A stretch of 64,000 nucleotides of DNA from Chrysophaeum taylorii (GCA_029834535.1 JAQMWT010000346.1:62001-126000); one strand, 5' to 3'. Shown: positions 29,101 through 38,634, numbered from the stretch's first letter. The notes: generated by a model not told the origin, from the sequence alone. Program-made: numbers and translations.

Positions 29101-32100
29101 CAATCAAACTGGGGACACAACTTGACCAGGCCCGCGAGATGACACGAGTGGCGCATAAACGTGTGCTTGAACATCAGAAAATAGTGAACAAGTACGTGGA
29201 CCGACTGGCCGAGGCAGAAGCGCGCGAGAGGCAGCGGGAAGAGGAGCACGATCGTGAGCAAATAAATTCGAACCACGCAGCGTTAACGGCCAAGGAAGAG
29301 ATGGCAGTACTCCGCGAACGAAACGACATGTTGAGCGACCAGGTACAAAGACTCAAGAATGTTGACCTCGCCGATGCAGCTGTGCGCTCAAAGGCGAGCA
29401 CTCAGTTGCTCCAAGAAACAATTGAGAGCATCCAGAAGGTCATAGATGCCCATTTGGTGAGAGGAAACTCGGAAGCTGAAGACTGGCGACGCCGGGGAGC
29501 CGCGTATGGTCCGCCGATTGCGGCGTTGCACAACTCATATAAAATGGAAGAAGGCTACGTTGTCGAGACAGACAACAACGACAAGGAACCGCCACCAGCG
29601 AGAGGCAATTTCACGCCATGGCCAACAGAGATGGTCGGGAATGGTGGAGTCAATCGTGCAGTTGACATCGATATGGTTCGGCCGCCAATCGACCTCGACA
29701 TCGCCGGCGCAGTAATCGACACGTCCATCGGCAACTTCTTTGACCAGCAAGTCGTTGACCATGCCGAGTTCCAAGGTTCGTACTGGCACACTTCCATGAC
29801 ACTCAATGACCTTCGGTGGCCAAGGCCAATCGAAACCCGTTCGTCTGAATCGCAGCGAGCGGCAGTGCCGCCATACGGTACCCACACTCAGAAAACTGGC
29901 GTCGTGGCAGCAGCCGCGTTGCTCACCCACGAAGTTCAGGGAATGACGGTTGCTATTGCAACGGCGGCGTCGGCGACTGTGCGTCGCCTGACGCGCGTGT
30001 TAGCACTAACCCAGCGCCAAGCCCGTTCTTCGAAAGAAGAGCGCGACTGCCTGAGTCGTCAGATCGTGTGGCACTTGGCGCGCGACAATATATTGTCACG
30101 TCGCTGCGATGTTCTGATCACGGCAGCCGAGCGTTTAGAAAAAGAGCACAAGGCGCAGTTAGAACAAAGAGACACCCATCGGCGTACGCTGGTGATGAAC
30201 GCTCACCGACTCAAGCAGCAATGCGACGCTGAAACGAGTCAACTGCGAGAAACTCTCAAAGAGAGTCAAGATCGCGAACGCATGGCCAACATTGCGACAT
30301 CGCGTGCAATTGAAGTCGTCTCGATGGCTACCGAAGACGCCGAGGCGCGTGAGCTCCGGCGATGGGAGCTTGCTTTTCTTGTTGACGTCGCCGCGCTTGC
30401 CGAAGAGGCCGTGGATGCGGGGAAAGGCATGTCCATTGAAGGGAATGAAACCGATTCTTATGTTGTTGCGAATCCGACCAAAGGGAGTTCCAAGGAAGAC
30501 GACAAGATGCCTGTCGAAAGTAAGCAGACAGGCGATGATGACACCTCTATGGTCTCGACGGCTCGAAGCTCCACAGGCGGCCGCCGCCCGCGCCGCAGTG
30601 TTCGCAACGGCCGCAAGAAAGAAGCAAGCACTCCGGGAACAAGGCGGCGACAATGCACGAACGCAAAAATCGCTTCAGAAGCAGCAGAAACTGCGCAAGC
30701 TTTGCAACGGTCCGATCAAATTGCGAAGTCTGAGGACATCAACTCGATGAACGACGAGCCGGCGGACCTGTCGGAAGAATTCTCCGGCTGCGAGGTGGGT
30801 ATCCCCAATCACGGTGGAGCCACAGAAAGTCTTAGAGATGCCGTGGTGCGCGACGAACCGACTTGCGCATCACTGGATGGCATGTCACACTCGATCAACC
30901 CCAAATTAAGCGCGCTGGAACAAAAGAAGCATATGATGCATCGGAAGGTCGACAAGACCGCCAATAGCCAGTGGCTCGTCGAGCACTCGAACGTCTGTTT
31001 GAGCCAACTTTGGCTCTCGCCACAGCAACAAGCTCTGCAAGAGCTTCGCGTGACATGCTCACGCTTGACGGGCCTTTTCGACTCGGTTCGCCAGCGGTAC
31101 ATGGCAGCACACGCGCGAGTTCTCAAGCTCTCGGGTGTGCTGGAGAGAATGACGGTGGCTTACAACCAACTGAAGAAGCTCTACACGGAGCAGGTGCATG
31201 CGAACCATCAGTCAGGCAAGAACGCGTACTATCCGGCAGATGAAAGAAACCCAAATCGTGTTGCGAAGGTACCGTCTTTGCCGCGTCAGTGGCTCACACC
31301 GGAGTCCGGGCAGGACGAAGAAGTACAAACTAAGACTATGCTGTACATTCGGCGCCAAGTCCAAACGGATTTGAGCTGGGTGCATGGGTGCCTGATTAGT
31401 CACAAATCAGTCCAATGCAAGCGCAAAGACCATGCCGATGAAGCCGCGTGGGCTGACACGTCCGAGCTCATTCAAACGCCAACAGGTCTCGTGGTCCGTG
31501 TTCAAGATTATGATGGGGAGCTCTTCCGTGAAGCAAACGGTGTGAGCTTCTCGTCAGGGAAGGTCGACGAGAGTATATTAAACGCCCGCACTCAATCACC
31601 CGGCAGCCAACAACGATTGTACACCCCACCATTGCAACGTGGTGAATCACTGCAAGAAGTTGAGGCGCAAGTGGCATCTCTCGCCACAATCGAACAACAA
31701 CAGGATTCTGGTACCAAAGACGAAGCCCCCAAAGCGCAACGTGAGGATCGTGATCCGCAACAGGACCATCAAAAGAACCGGGGAGAAACTGAGCCGCCAA
31801 AGAGCGATACCCTTGAGAATCTTCAGGTGCTCCCCGGCATTGGCGTCAGTCTCCACGATATGTTGAAGGAGCACGAAGAATATGCGGCCGCAACTGTCGC
31901 AAAGATGCAGCGCGCGGCTTCTGACACCGCACACGGAGTGAGGCAGAACGAAGAACTTGATCCGCTCGAGTTGCCGCCTGAAGAGGAGATTCATGACGAC
32001 GAGGAGCAGTTCGGGATCTTCTTGTCTCCGTTGCAAGTAAAACTCCAGGCAGAAGAGAAAATGGGAGCAATCATGCAGGATGAAGATTCGCTTGACGATC

Positions 32101-33374
32101 GGCTGGCACTGGCGGGGGGTGTACTTGCTGAGGCGGCGGCTAGGGGCCAGCAAGTGCCGCCAGAAGTGGAATCAGCACTCGCGGTCATCTTGCGGTATCG
32201 GGCTGGCTTGACGTCTTTGCCTCCTGTGCAGACCCAGTCCACTATTGCACCGTCTCAAGCAGCCAACCAGAAAATCGATTGTTTGCTCGCCAAATTGCAG
32301 ATGTCCAGCGCTCCCGAGAACGGTATTGTGGCGGAGGAGATAGACGAGACGCCACTGCCTTGCGATCTCGTTCGCGTCGCACTCGACGCCCTTCAAAGCG
32401 GCGATGATCCGTTTGTTGCGATGGCGATGAAGCATGCGCAAAGGGACCAAGGGGAAACCGGCACACCCGACGCGCGAATCGCAGAGACGCTTCGATGCGC
32501 ATCCTCAACGGAAGCACCGCCCGAAGATGTCGCTGCTGCGCGCAGGCTGTTGCTTAGAATGCTGCGTATCAGCTGTCAAAAAGGTGAAGGAGACCAAGAA
32601 GAATCAGTGAGCGGAGTAGCATTAAAAGAAGACGTCTTCGCGTTCCCCGAGCAGGCGGCCAGTTTGGAAGCTCAGAACGTGGCCACCGAATTACAAGGGA
32701 TGATCGAATTTGCGACTGCGCGAATAAAGCGCGCCGAAGAAGCTGCGACTGAAGATCGGGAGAAGCCTAGGAAGTGGAATACCGAGCGCATTGAACTCCC
32801 TCCGGGGCTCCTTGGCAGCGTGAAAGACGCCATTTCGGCGGGGAACGACCCCGTCGCATGCGTAAGCGCCTGGTTTGGCGTTGAGCAGACTTGTCCAGAG
32901 AAACAGCCCGCAGGAGTGGCCTACTTGCGCAAATTAGCCCGGGTGGCAACAAGTACCAAGAAGAGTGCCCTCGCGGTCGCGCGGGCGCGTCGCGCGCTTC
33001 TTGGGAGGATCGCAGACGCGTTCGAGAAGAATGGCGGGTCGAATCCCCGAGAGAACGCCGGCACCGAGCGCAAAATCAAGAAGTTCATGGCGTTGGAGCG
33101 CGAAAAGGAGCGCGCTGCGCTTCGACGAGTGCATACGGAGCATAACGACGACGAAGACGATGCCGAGAGTACCTCGAACTCGCACATCGCAGTCCGTTTT
33201 CGCATTCGACAGGCGGAGATTCCAGCGGATGGTGACAGCAATGATTGGGACAACGACAGTGACGACGACGATGACGACGACGAACGTGATACGAGCGACG
33301 AGGAGGAGGAGGAGGAGGAGGAGGTCTTGTCCTTTTATGGGAGCGAGGATGATGGCGATGATTTCGGCGAATAA
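26172..33374 (+). CDS. Giant coiled-coil protein, 2,400 residues
   Basis: A single 7.2-kb open frame without introns. Long coiled-coil regions lie at about residues 430-710, 880-1080, 1270-1420 and 1640-1690, with Gln/Glu/Arg/Ala heptads. A 21-bp perfect duplication at about 27890-27930 gives AAAETTR twice. The N-terminal 420 residues are mixed, with one folded-looking segment after the acidic run at about 305-320. Near the C-terminus two segments starting PLPCDLVRVALDAL (about 2061) and ELPPGLLGSVKDAI (about 2208) share a pattern and may be a repeated helical domain. The last 60 residues are almost all Asp/Glu, reminiscent of histone- or microtubule-associated tails. A structural or scaffold role (centrosome, axoneme, Golgi) is a guess. 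Confidence 0.8.
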   Translation: MVAAVGPISLPALPAAGSTKQAAAREADSTEGELKIVMCGRTVGRSDKELLALTQRLAEQRTDELRNQMRNEVKSEASTRTESGGRVPKWPQFRRARQKEQQKPVADIMPRTPRPPSLSAVSASIQSEMAQTTEFRDLSDIGTLDRWWEKKNIELEKILMINAGSADTGGEQVDGMVSFRSAAGSLDKDPILYETRLPSSHVEAWLTAVMARAGDELGMFKTAVAGLRAAVGLPPHKQAVDIGEPQRIASSATGRCLIRQHVTSPRGVQVDFEEDPCLSHEQAKFGLELVNIQPVHKDGLSPEDEEENEEDEDQEEARSEGKHDKYDWLRQQPDVSLCADQDTKCAGPTSPPRLRVPVTPSFFREYRADRLGILGLDRCTLSALGLDRDTIDRTYRALYVHAVGAHMLVRRACLGTSYEHRTTLAAALWLMFMYLVESTEDFQYKSAISRVRLAAIAHMEQATRKLENECADEREVSRACKEQLRACDACLLAFAGDAQAAGKEVKELTQYAINMKTRCLNELSEARQVAQECECRCIAHEAAAAWSTAAWATCAHTLSQAQTSLEETRAAAETTRAAAETTRGELEFLKNYQENFQEEHVHTVKERDELSHRVMRLEHQLERALKEAQGAQEQLKNEKSRRVETEEKYARLQKDVENLTDHVKATTQQQRDDERIGVQDNASLDPNDTTEDKDKVEEKDSARNPRSVDCEVEHEACKALARELKILECEALIWRHKEATRPRPPELVDACLSPIEVTPLPSPPPSRSPSLRRLSTGRLSISRHRRWSSSTSQPEVLARKGVERDNREDDEKHVHLCEAPAPSAPYSSSPVMSGCTTGEEGTDEEETVDAFETMSAHVRHFAVQETAAKLVSGTWMQTLAIVLVRESGQRRRALELWERLQQVEQEALPASHVALDAYRARADSLQQDLEETCQKLCAEMLARQAAEERAHIAETASKEAEEMTSLRTRNKVLYKTSIKLGTQLDQAREMTRVAHKRVLEHQKIVNKYVDRLAEAEARERQREEEHDREQINSNHAALTAKEEMAVLRERNDMLSDQVQRLKNVDLADAAVRSKASTQLLQETIESIQKVIDAHLVRGNSEAEDWRRRGAAYGPPIAALHNSYKMEEGYVVETDNNDKEPPPARGNFTPWPTEMVGNGGVNRAVDIDMVRPPIDLDIAGAVIDTSIGNFFDQQVVDHAEFQGSYWHTSMTLNDLRWPRPIETRSSESQRAAVPPYGTHTQKTGVVAAAALLTHEVQGMTVAIATAASATVRRLTRVLALTQRQARSSKEERDCLSRQIVWHLARDNILSRRCDVLITAAERLEKEHKAQLEQRDTHRRTLVMNAHRLKQQCDAETSQLRETLKESQDRERMANIATSRAIEVVSMATEDAEARELRRWELAFLVDVAALAEEAVDAGKGMSIEGNETDSYVVANPTKGSSKEDDKMPVESKQTGDDDTSMVSTARSSTGGRRPRRSVRNGRKKEASTPGTRRRQCTNAKIASEAAETAQALQRSDQIAKSEDINSMNDEPADLSEEFSGCEVGIPNHGGATESLRDAVVRDEPTCASLDGMSHSINPKLSALEQKKHMMHRKVDKTANSQWLVEHSNVCLSQLWLSPQQQALQELRVTCSRLTGLFDSVRQRYMAAHARVLKLSGVLERMTVAYNQLKKLYTEQVHANHQSGKNAYYPADERNPNRVAKVPSLPRQWLTPESGQDEEVQTKTMLYIRRQVQTDLSWVHGCLISHKSVQCKRKDHADEAAWADTSELIQTPTGLVVRVQDYDGELFREANGVSFSSGKVDESILNARTQSPGSQQRLYTPPLQRGESLQEVEAQVASLATIEQQQDSGTKDEAPKAQREDRDPQQDHQKNRGETEPPKSDTLENLQVLPGIGVSLHDMLKEHEEYAAATVAKMQRAASDTAHGVRQNEELDPLELPPEEEIHDDEEQFGIFLSPLQVKLQAEEKMGAIMQDEDSLDDRLALAGGVLAEAAARGQQVPPEVESALAVILRYRAGLTSLPPVQTQSTIAPSQAANQKIDCLLAKLQMSSAPENGIVAEEIDETPLPCDLVRVALDALQSGDDPFVAMAMKHAQRDQGETGTPDARIAETLRCASSTEAPPEDVAAARRLLLRMLRISCQKGEGDQEESVSGVALKEDVFAFPEQAASLEAQNVATELQGMIEFATARIKRAEEAATEDREKPRKWNTERIELPPGLLGSVKDAISAGNDPVACVSAWFGVEQTCPEKQPAGVAYLRKLARVATSTKKSALAVARARRALLGRIADAFEKNGGSNPRENAGTERKIKKFMALEREKERAALRRVHTEHNDDEDDAESTSNSHIAVRFRIRQAEIPADGDSNDWDNDSDDDDDDDERDTSDEEEEEEEEVLSFYGSEDDGDDFGE

Positions 33375-33896
33375 TATTCGTAGTAACAAAAGACCGTTTC
33401 TTTGCGCCTCAAGATTCGCGAGGTCCGTCCGTTTGAAGGGAATAGGGGCAATCGCGTCACTGACCTTCTTCCAACACCTTCGCAAAACCCTCATCGCATT
33501 CATTACAACCCCCAACATTTACCCTACGTCACGTCATTCGCAACGCACTTATTAAACGGATGGATAGCCCCCATCAACAGCCCCAGCGTTAGCCCTTCTT
33601 AATCCGTTGAACACGTAGCGACAGCATTGTTACCGTTGAACAACAGTTTCTCACCGGACTTGCACCCTGCTGATGATATTCGTTCGTCGTCGAAAAAAAA
33701 CTTCTCAGATGCTAGTAGTACGTCACACTCTGTCGGACATAAGCGGCGGCAGCACGCGTATGACCTGCGGGCGGGGTCTGTCCTCTCTTCGCCTAACCCG
33801 TGGCTCGGCGATGAGCTAACGGGGCATACCTCCGCCTTTAGCCAGGCATTCCTGACGTGCCCACACAATCCCCCCAACCCCCCTTTTTAAGCGTCT
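33375..33896. other. Intergenic, nothing recognisable
   Basis: 3' flank of the giant coiled-coil gene and left flank of the MITE. No frame above 90 codons has coding character. Confidence 0.5.
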
Positions 33897-33903
33897 CTCT
33901 GAG

Positions 33904-34162
33904 CAGGGTCGGATAAGAAAGTTCGTACGAGCCGTTAACTATGTTTCAGTTTGTACTAAGACATACTCAACGGATCCCTGAGCTATGTTCATTTGTACTC
34001 AAGCAGTATGTGCCGCCACGCCGCGAGATCGTCGCGATGGAACTAGTCCCCATAGTGAAGTCGGCATCCTTTCGTCCCCTCACGCAAAAAAAGGAAAAAG
34101 CCCACGCGTTGTAGGACCCGTCGTTGCGGCGCGGGCTAGTCTCGTTTTCTTATCCGACCCTA
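33904..34162. mobile_element. MITE, copy 1
   Basis: 259 bp bounded by inverted repeats AGGGTCGGATAAGAAA (33905-33920) and its reverse complement (34146-34161). CTCTGAG flanks it on both sides (33897-33903 and 34163-34169) as a probable target duplication. It has no coding capacity. It ends only 25 bp before the start codon of the next gene, so it may contribute its promoter. A 5'-truncated copy lies at 61454-61699 with near-identical sequence. Confidence 0.8.
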
Positions 34163-34187
34163 CTCTGAGTTTTAAAACCCTCATAAG

Positions 34188-35051
34188 ATGGACGATGATG
34201 GACCTCGGGAGATGTCGGCGTTGGGGTTGCCCGCCGACGTAAGCTGCGTCGTACCGAGCCCGGGGGAGTGGGAGGAAGCCCGAAAGAAATCAGACTGGGT
34301 GTGTTGGTCGTGCGAGTGCGTGAACTTTCGGAAGCGCGAGTCATGCCGGGAGTGCGGTGCTCGCAAGGAGAAGCCCGAGGATGAGCTCGAGCAGGCGCTG
34401 CGCGCGTCGGCCGAGGAATTCGAGCGACACAGAGCCAACGCCGCGCAGACGCAACGCGAGCGCGAGGCGGACGAGCGAAGCTTGGAACGGGCGCTCGAGC
34501 AGTCCCGGATCGAAGACGCCGAGCGCAGACGGCGTGTCGAGATGTCGCGGCGCGGCGATGAAGAGGCCCTCGCGCTCGCGCTCGAGCTCTCGAAGCAACA
34601 CGTCACTCCGAGCAACGACGAGGACCTCCGCCGCGCTCTCGAAATGTCCGCGCGAGACGCAGTCCTCGCGAGAGACGAAGAAAATCGTCTCGTAGACGCG
34701 GCCGTGCGCCGCTCTATATTAGAGACGGGCCGCAACCTTCCGCCGGGCCTTGGCGAGGCGCCCCCCGGCCTTGCCAAGAAAAAGAAGACCACGAGAGTCG
34801 GCGGTGGGGACGAGCACAAGGAGCCGCCCCCCCTTCTCACCCCCCAGGCCGTCGTCCTTTCGCCGCACCCAGATGTTGGGTACGAGGACAACGACGACTC
34901 CCAACTCGAACTCGCCCTCCACCTCTCCGAGCAGGTCCAGTCCCTCGAGCGCGTCCTCGACGCCGACGAAGACGCGGAGACAATGCGATTCGCCCTCGCC
35001 ACCTCCCGGGCGGAATCGGCGTCAAAACGCACCACCCGGCACCGTCCGTAG
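34188..35051 (+). CDS. RanBP2-type zinc finger protein with UIM array
   Basis: 287 residues, intronless. A perfect RanBP2/NZF finger is at 37-56 (W-x-C-x2-C-x3-N-x6-C-x2-C, with Cys39, 42, 53, 56). It is followed by a series of ubiquitin-interacting motifs of the E/D-x2-L-x2-A-L-x2-S type: about 65-76, 96-107, 125-136, 146-155, and, after a Pro-rich linker, about 243-255 and 267-278. One further degenerate unit is at 165-177. Both module types bind ubiquitin in known proteins, so this is probably a polyubiquitin receptor or decoder. No catalytic domain is present. The MITE directly upstream makes the promoter unusual. Confidence 0.85.
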   Translation: MDDDGPREMSALGLPADVSCVVPSPGEWEEARKKSDWVCWSCECVNFRKRESCRECGARKEKPEDELEQALRASAEEFERHRANAAQTQREREADERSLERALEQSRIEDAERRRRVEMSRRGDEEALALALELSKQHVTPSNDEDLRRALEMSARDAVLARDEENRLVDAAVRRSILETGRNLPPGLGEAPPGLAKKKKTTRVGGGDEHKEPPPLLTPQAVVLSPHPDVGYEDNDDSQLELALHLSEQVQSLERVLDADEDAETMRFALATSRAESASKRTTRHRP

Positions 35052-35210
35052 TAGCTATGCTATTGCTTTTCTTTTTTTTCCCCCCTCCTCGATGTTCTAG
35101 GAGTCCGGTGTGCGCAAACCTTGGTCCTCGGTTGATGTATAGGGCGGCGACGAGTACCCAGAGTCAAGCCGCCGATCTCCGCACCGGACCGAGTCCAACC
35201 GCCAATCCCC

Positions 35211-35776
35211 TCACTGGCCCTCGTTCTCGATCTTGTCGAGGATGGCCTGCACCTGATGCCGCATAATCGGCTGGCCTTTCTTGGTGCGTTTGGTTGCGAC
35301 ATCCCGCTTCCGCCGCCTGGCTTTGAGTGCCTCCTGCCTCCGTCGTTCGGCCTCGTCGCGCCGTGATTGACGTTCCTCGCGTTCCTTCTGCGCTTTGACG
35401 TACTCCTTCTGGAAAGGCAACGGTTTGGGCCGCCGCTTCTCGCGCTTCTCGCTGGCCGTCGGCTCCGCGCTCAACTCCTCCTTCGGGGAACCCCCCTCCT
35501 CTGCAGTCGCCTCCTCAGCGGTTGCGTCATCGGGCACGCCTTCTCGTCGCTGCATCTTGCGATACTTGCGACGCAACTGAGCGTTGTGGAAATACTCGCG
35601 TCGCTGCTTCTTTCCTGCGAAGGAATCAGCCACGCTCGAGCCAAGCACGCACTCCCAGGATTGTGCTTTGGTCGCGTCAAGTATTCGACCGTCAGGTCTT
35701 TTCCACGCTTCGCCATTGGACGGTGCACCTTCGGACTCGCCGAATCCGCTACCGCCCTCTTGCGCTTGCCCGCCAT
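35211..35776 (-). CDS. FYV7: Fyv7/TAP26-like rRNA-processing protein
   Basis: Two exons, 35653-35776 and 35211-35614, separated by a 38-nt GT-AG intron (35615-35652, donor GTGCGT, acceptor CGCAG); the joined frame gives 175 residues. The N-terminus is basic (MAGKRKRAVADSA). The intron removes an out-of-frame segment and creates PGRKKQRREYFHN. The middle is acidic. The C-terminal 60 residues (FQKEYVKAQKERE ... TKKGQPIMRHQVQAILDKIE) carry the Fyv7/CCDC59 signature T-K-K-G-Q-P followed by an L-x-K-I ending. In yeast the family acts in early 18S rRNA processing in the nucleolus. The intron boundary is inferred from frame continuity. Confidence 0.8.
35615..35652 (-). other. 38-nt spliceosomal intron
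   Basis: GTGCGT donor, TTCGCAG acceptor. It restores the frame between the ATG-initiated N-terminus and the conserved C-terminal domain of the Fyv7-like protein. Confidence 0.75.
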
Positions 35777-35859
35777 CGAAGCACAAGCGCACTGAGGAGG
35801 AGGACCTCGCCCTCAGAGAATACTACTACTAACCCCACTCCCGATTTCGGCAAGTGATC

Positions 35860-36180
35860 CAGGGCGAGCACGCTGCGTTCTGCGTACGCCGACAGGAAAT
35901 GCTGCGGGTTCGATCCGGCTGCCCCGCGCGGCCCGTTCCGAGTTCGCTTCGCGGTGTTTGGGCCCGTGCTGGGCTTCGTGGTCGGCAGTTTCGCCGAGGG
36001 GACTGACAACAATCACATGGCCTTCTCCATCGTATCGCACGTGGGATTGGCGTCAACAGTGGCCTTCAGGAGAAGACCCCGTCGCTCACGGCAGCGACGG
36101 CAGCACAGACGCTGCGTCTTCACCGCGCTCTCTCTATCACGGCGCACCGCTAGCGGGCCCGTCTCATCCTCTCGATAGGT
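35860..36180 (+). pseudogene. Possible fragment of a transposon-encoded protein
   Basis: A plus-strand frame reads SAYADRKCCGFDPAAPRGPF, then VFGPVLGFVVGSFAEG and MAFSIVSHVGLAS, with normal amino-acid balance but no ATG and no domain. It faintly recalls C-terminal segments of LINE-encoded proteins. Nothing else is recognised between 35780 and 36630. Confidence 0.25.
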
Positions 36181-36633
36181 AGGCCCACCTGTAATTGTTG
36201 TCGTGCATCATGCGCGCTGTGCCTCCGCGCTAGCTATTTGTCGCGTTCATTTTGTCCAGGTTCAATCGACGCGAGGGAGGTAGCGCAACAACCCCGCCAA
36301 AATCCCGCGCGCTGATGTCTTGGTTGTCGTCGCACTCTAGACGATAGACAGGATTTCTCTCCTTTTTCGATTTTTAGACAAGTAGTTGCTATGTGATTCC
36401 TGTGTTTCATCGGGTAAGAGCCCCGCCCGACGCCGCTGTCTTCACATGTCGTGATCCTCGCTTCTTTCCATATGCATGTAATATCAGCCCTCGTCCCGTT
36501 CTTTTGTGCGCGACCGTCCCGACTTGATTAAGTCAGCTTCTTCAGCCGAAACTATTGTCAACATTGGGCCATCGGTAGCTTACACAATGTCGACTTTCTG
36601 GTCTGTTCGACGAGCCTCTTCGGCTAGGAGCTG

Positions 36634-37110
36634 ATGATGGAGGTGCGGCGTTTCTTCAGCCATGGCCTTCCAAAGCACGGCGCAAATATAGGTGGCGCCG
36701 CTTGCGTGCGTCGCCCCAAAAAAGCGCTACAACGGCACCGATCAATGCTCGATTATGGCATGAACAGCATATTGTTCTTTCGTTGTGGCCGGTCGCAAGT
36801 GGCGGGCAGTGTAGAAGAAAAGCGCCTTCCCAATGTGGTCACGTCAGCTCTTCTGGTGAGTTTAATCAAGAACCTTGCAGTCGTGAGTATGATCCCGGTC
36901 GATTATGTGCGAGCTTGCCCCGCTGGGCCCGGGTGGAGTTTATCAAGGACCATGGCAAGCCTGCACCACTCTTTTGCGCACGCTAGCAGTGCGATGAAGA
37001 ACTCCAAAGACTTCGTCTTCTCGACCGCGTGTTAGACGAGGGCACACTGCTCGCCGCAGTGGTTATCGACTTGGCAAAGAAGAATGGGAAGTTTAATGAC
37101 CACGAGGAGT
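36634..37110 (+). pseudogene. Degenerate coding fragment, member of an inverted pair
   Basis: Read across frames it contains a Cys/His cluster (QCRRKAPSQCGH), then CSREYDPGRL and a downstream block LLDRVLDEGTLLAAVVIDLA. The nucleotide string around 36885-36908 (GTGAGTATGATCCCGG) recurs inverted at 37855-37878, where the matching protein reading gives REYDPGRL and LVDKMLDAG. Probably a remnant of a repeated gene or transposon protein; function unknown. Confidence 0.35.
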
Positions 37111-37329
37111 CGTAGCTTGCTTCGTGTTTCGCCCGGCAAGAGCACACTCGCTTTGGGCGCCGTGTTCACCAGCGCTCAAGACTCTGACGCCAAGGTACCA
37201 GGTGTTTGGCTTAAACAAAAGAGACGGAATTCTGTTCCACGTTGGGCCCATCACCGTGCTCGACTTCAACGAATAAAATCTCGGCGATCTCATTTCCTGT
37301 CTCTAAGCTTTTGCGCTCTCTTTGGGTCT

Positions 37330-37440
37330 AGATGTGCTGCCGAAACGAGAATGTTTAATCCAGATTTGCTGTTCTCGTCATTGGGCCCAGATGTGCTGCC
37401 GAATCTAGAGTGTTCAATCCAGATTTGCTTTACTCGTCTG
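37330..37440. repeat. Tandem duplication of about 58 bp
   Basis: AGATGTGCTGCCGAA...GTTTAATCCAGATTTGCT occurs twice, starting near 37329 and 37389, with a few substitutions. Purpose unknown; possibly part of a decayed LTR. Confidence 0.7.
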
Positions 37441-37488
37441 CTACCGCAGGTGGTTCTTTGCTGGAGGTGGAAGACATCCCCACACACA

Positions 37489-37518
37489 CCCCCCTCTTAG
37501 CAGTCGACATTTAAAGAC
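37489..37518 (-). other. copia-type 3' cassette (polypurine tract), isolated
   Basis: Reverse complement of GTCTTTAAATGTCGACTGCT plus AAGAGGGGGG, followed (toward lower coordinates) by GTGTGTGTGGGGA as at 61392. It marks the end of a degraded element on the minus strand. Confidence 0.6.
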
Positions 37519-37675
37519 ATGAAAATAAGTGTTGAGATTCTCAACGGCGTTGACTCAAGAGCGCACTGAAAGCGGGGGGACATGGCGAAATTTAAGACGT
37601 GGAGGAGCGTCGTCGTTGCGCTCATTCGACCACCATGCTGAGCGATGCCAGAACTCCTCGAATGGATCGGCGTGC

Positions 37676-38059
37676 TCAACTACCCTGACATAGGTGGCAG
37701 CGATCTTCGGGAGGCGATAATAACTCACACTTCTCGCGGTGCGTCGCTGCCTGCGTCCAGCATCTTGTCGACGAGCGAAATAGGGGATTCTGCATTGCGA
37801 TTCTTATCTTGGCAACTTCGTCTTCAAGGCTGATGAGCAGACGGAGTCGCGTGTAATCGGCCGGGATCATACTCACGACGTGGCCGGGTCCGGCCTGCGT
37901 GTATCCGGCTGGCGAATGCCCACCCAAAGGCCCAACCTCGTTCGCTTGTGAAAATGAAGCATGAGCGATATTCGCAGGCAAGGTACTCTCCCGCTTAAAA
38001 CCTGTTGACGGATGGTTCTGTTGCTTCATCGTATATTGGAGCGTGAGATGCAGCCGCAA
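37676..38059 (-). pseudogene. Degenerate coding fragment, second member of the inverted pair
   Basis: Minus-strand counterpart of 36634-37110, sharing REYDPGRL and the L-V/L-D-K/R-hydrophobic-L-D block in the same spacing, with frame disruptions. The surrounding 38060-38630 contains no gene; a simple repeat (TTCTG)n/(GTT)n lies at about 38518-38566. Confidence 0.3.
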
Positions 38060-38517
38060 AGGAGGGTGTCAAAACTATTTGACGTGGTAGACACATTCAC
38101 GCTGTTCGAATGCAACCTGCAGTACGCGGACAATCCCAGCAGCAGGGAGTAGGGCAGCCTTCCGTGCAACAACACGACAATAGCCTGCGCAGTGCAAGAG
38201 CCGTTCGTTCGACGACCTGGATGTAACCGACGAGACACGACAAGGTCCACAAGGTCCCTAGGACTTTAAGAGATTAACCCCGATGTTCAAAAATAATCGA
38301 GTGTTTGCAGCAAAAGAAGCTAGCTCCGACATTTCCACGCCAGGTATTATTAGCATGGGTGTTCTCGCAGGGGTGCGAGGTTCGAGGATTAACTTGGGGG
38401 TAAACCCTAATCAATGAATTCCATCCCGCCAACAAAAGGGATTGAGGGACGAGATCGATCGCAGAGTTTGGGGGTCATCATGACATCATCATTAAGGTGG
38501 GAATGAATAAGCCCGCC

Positions 38518-38566
38518 GGTTCTGTTCTGTTCTGTTCTGTTCTGGTTGTTGTTGTTGTTGTTGTTG
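38518..38566. repeat. (TTCTG)n and (GTT)n microsatellites
   Basis: Four to five TTCTG units directly followed by six GTT units. Confidence 0.9.
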
Positions 38567-38634
38567 ACGCAAGATGTGTCTTCGCAGGTCGAATTACATC
38601 GAAGTGAGGGCGTCTCATATCGGCATCTGGTTAG

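Noticed and set aside
35903-35920. GGGTTCGATCCGG as a tRNA B box
   Set aside because: No matching acceptor stem, A box or anticodon arm could be folded around it.
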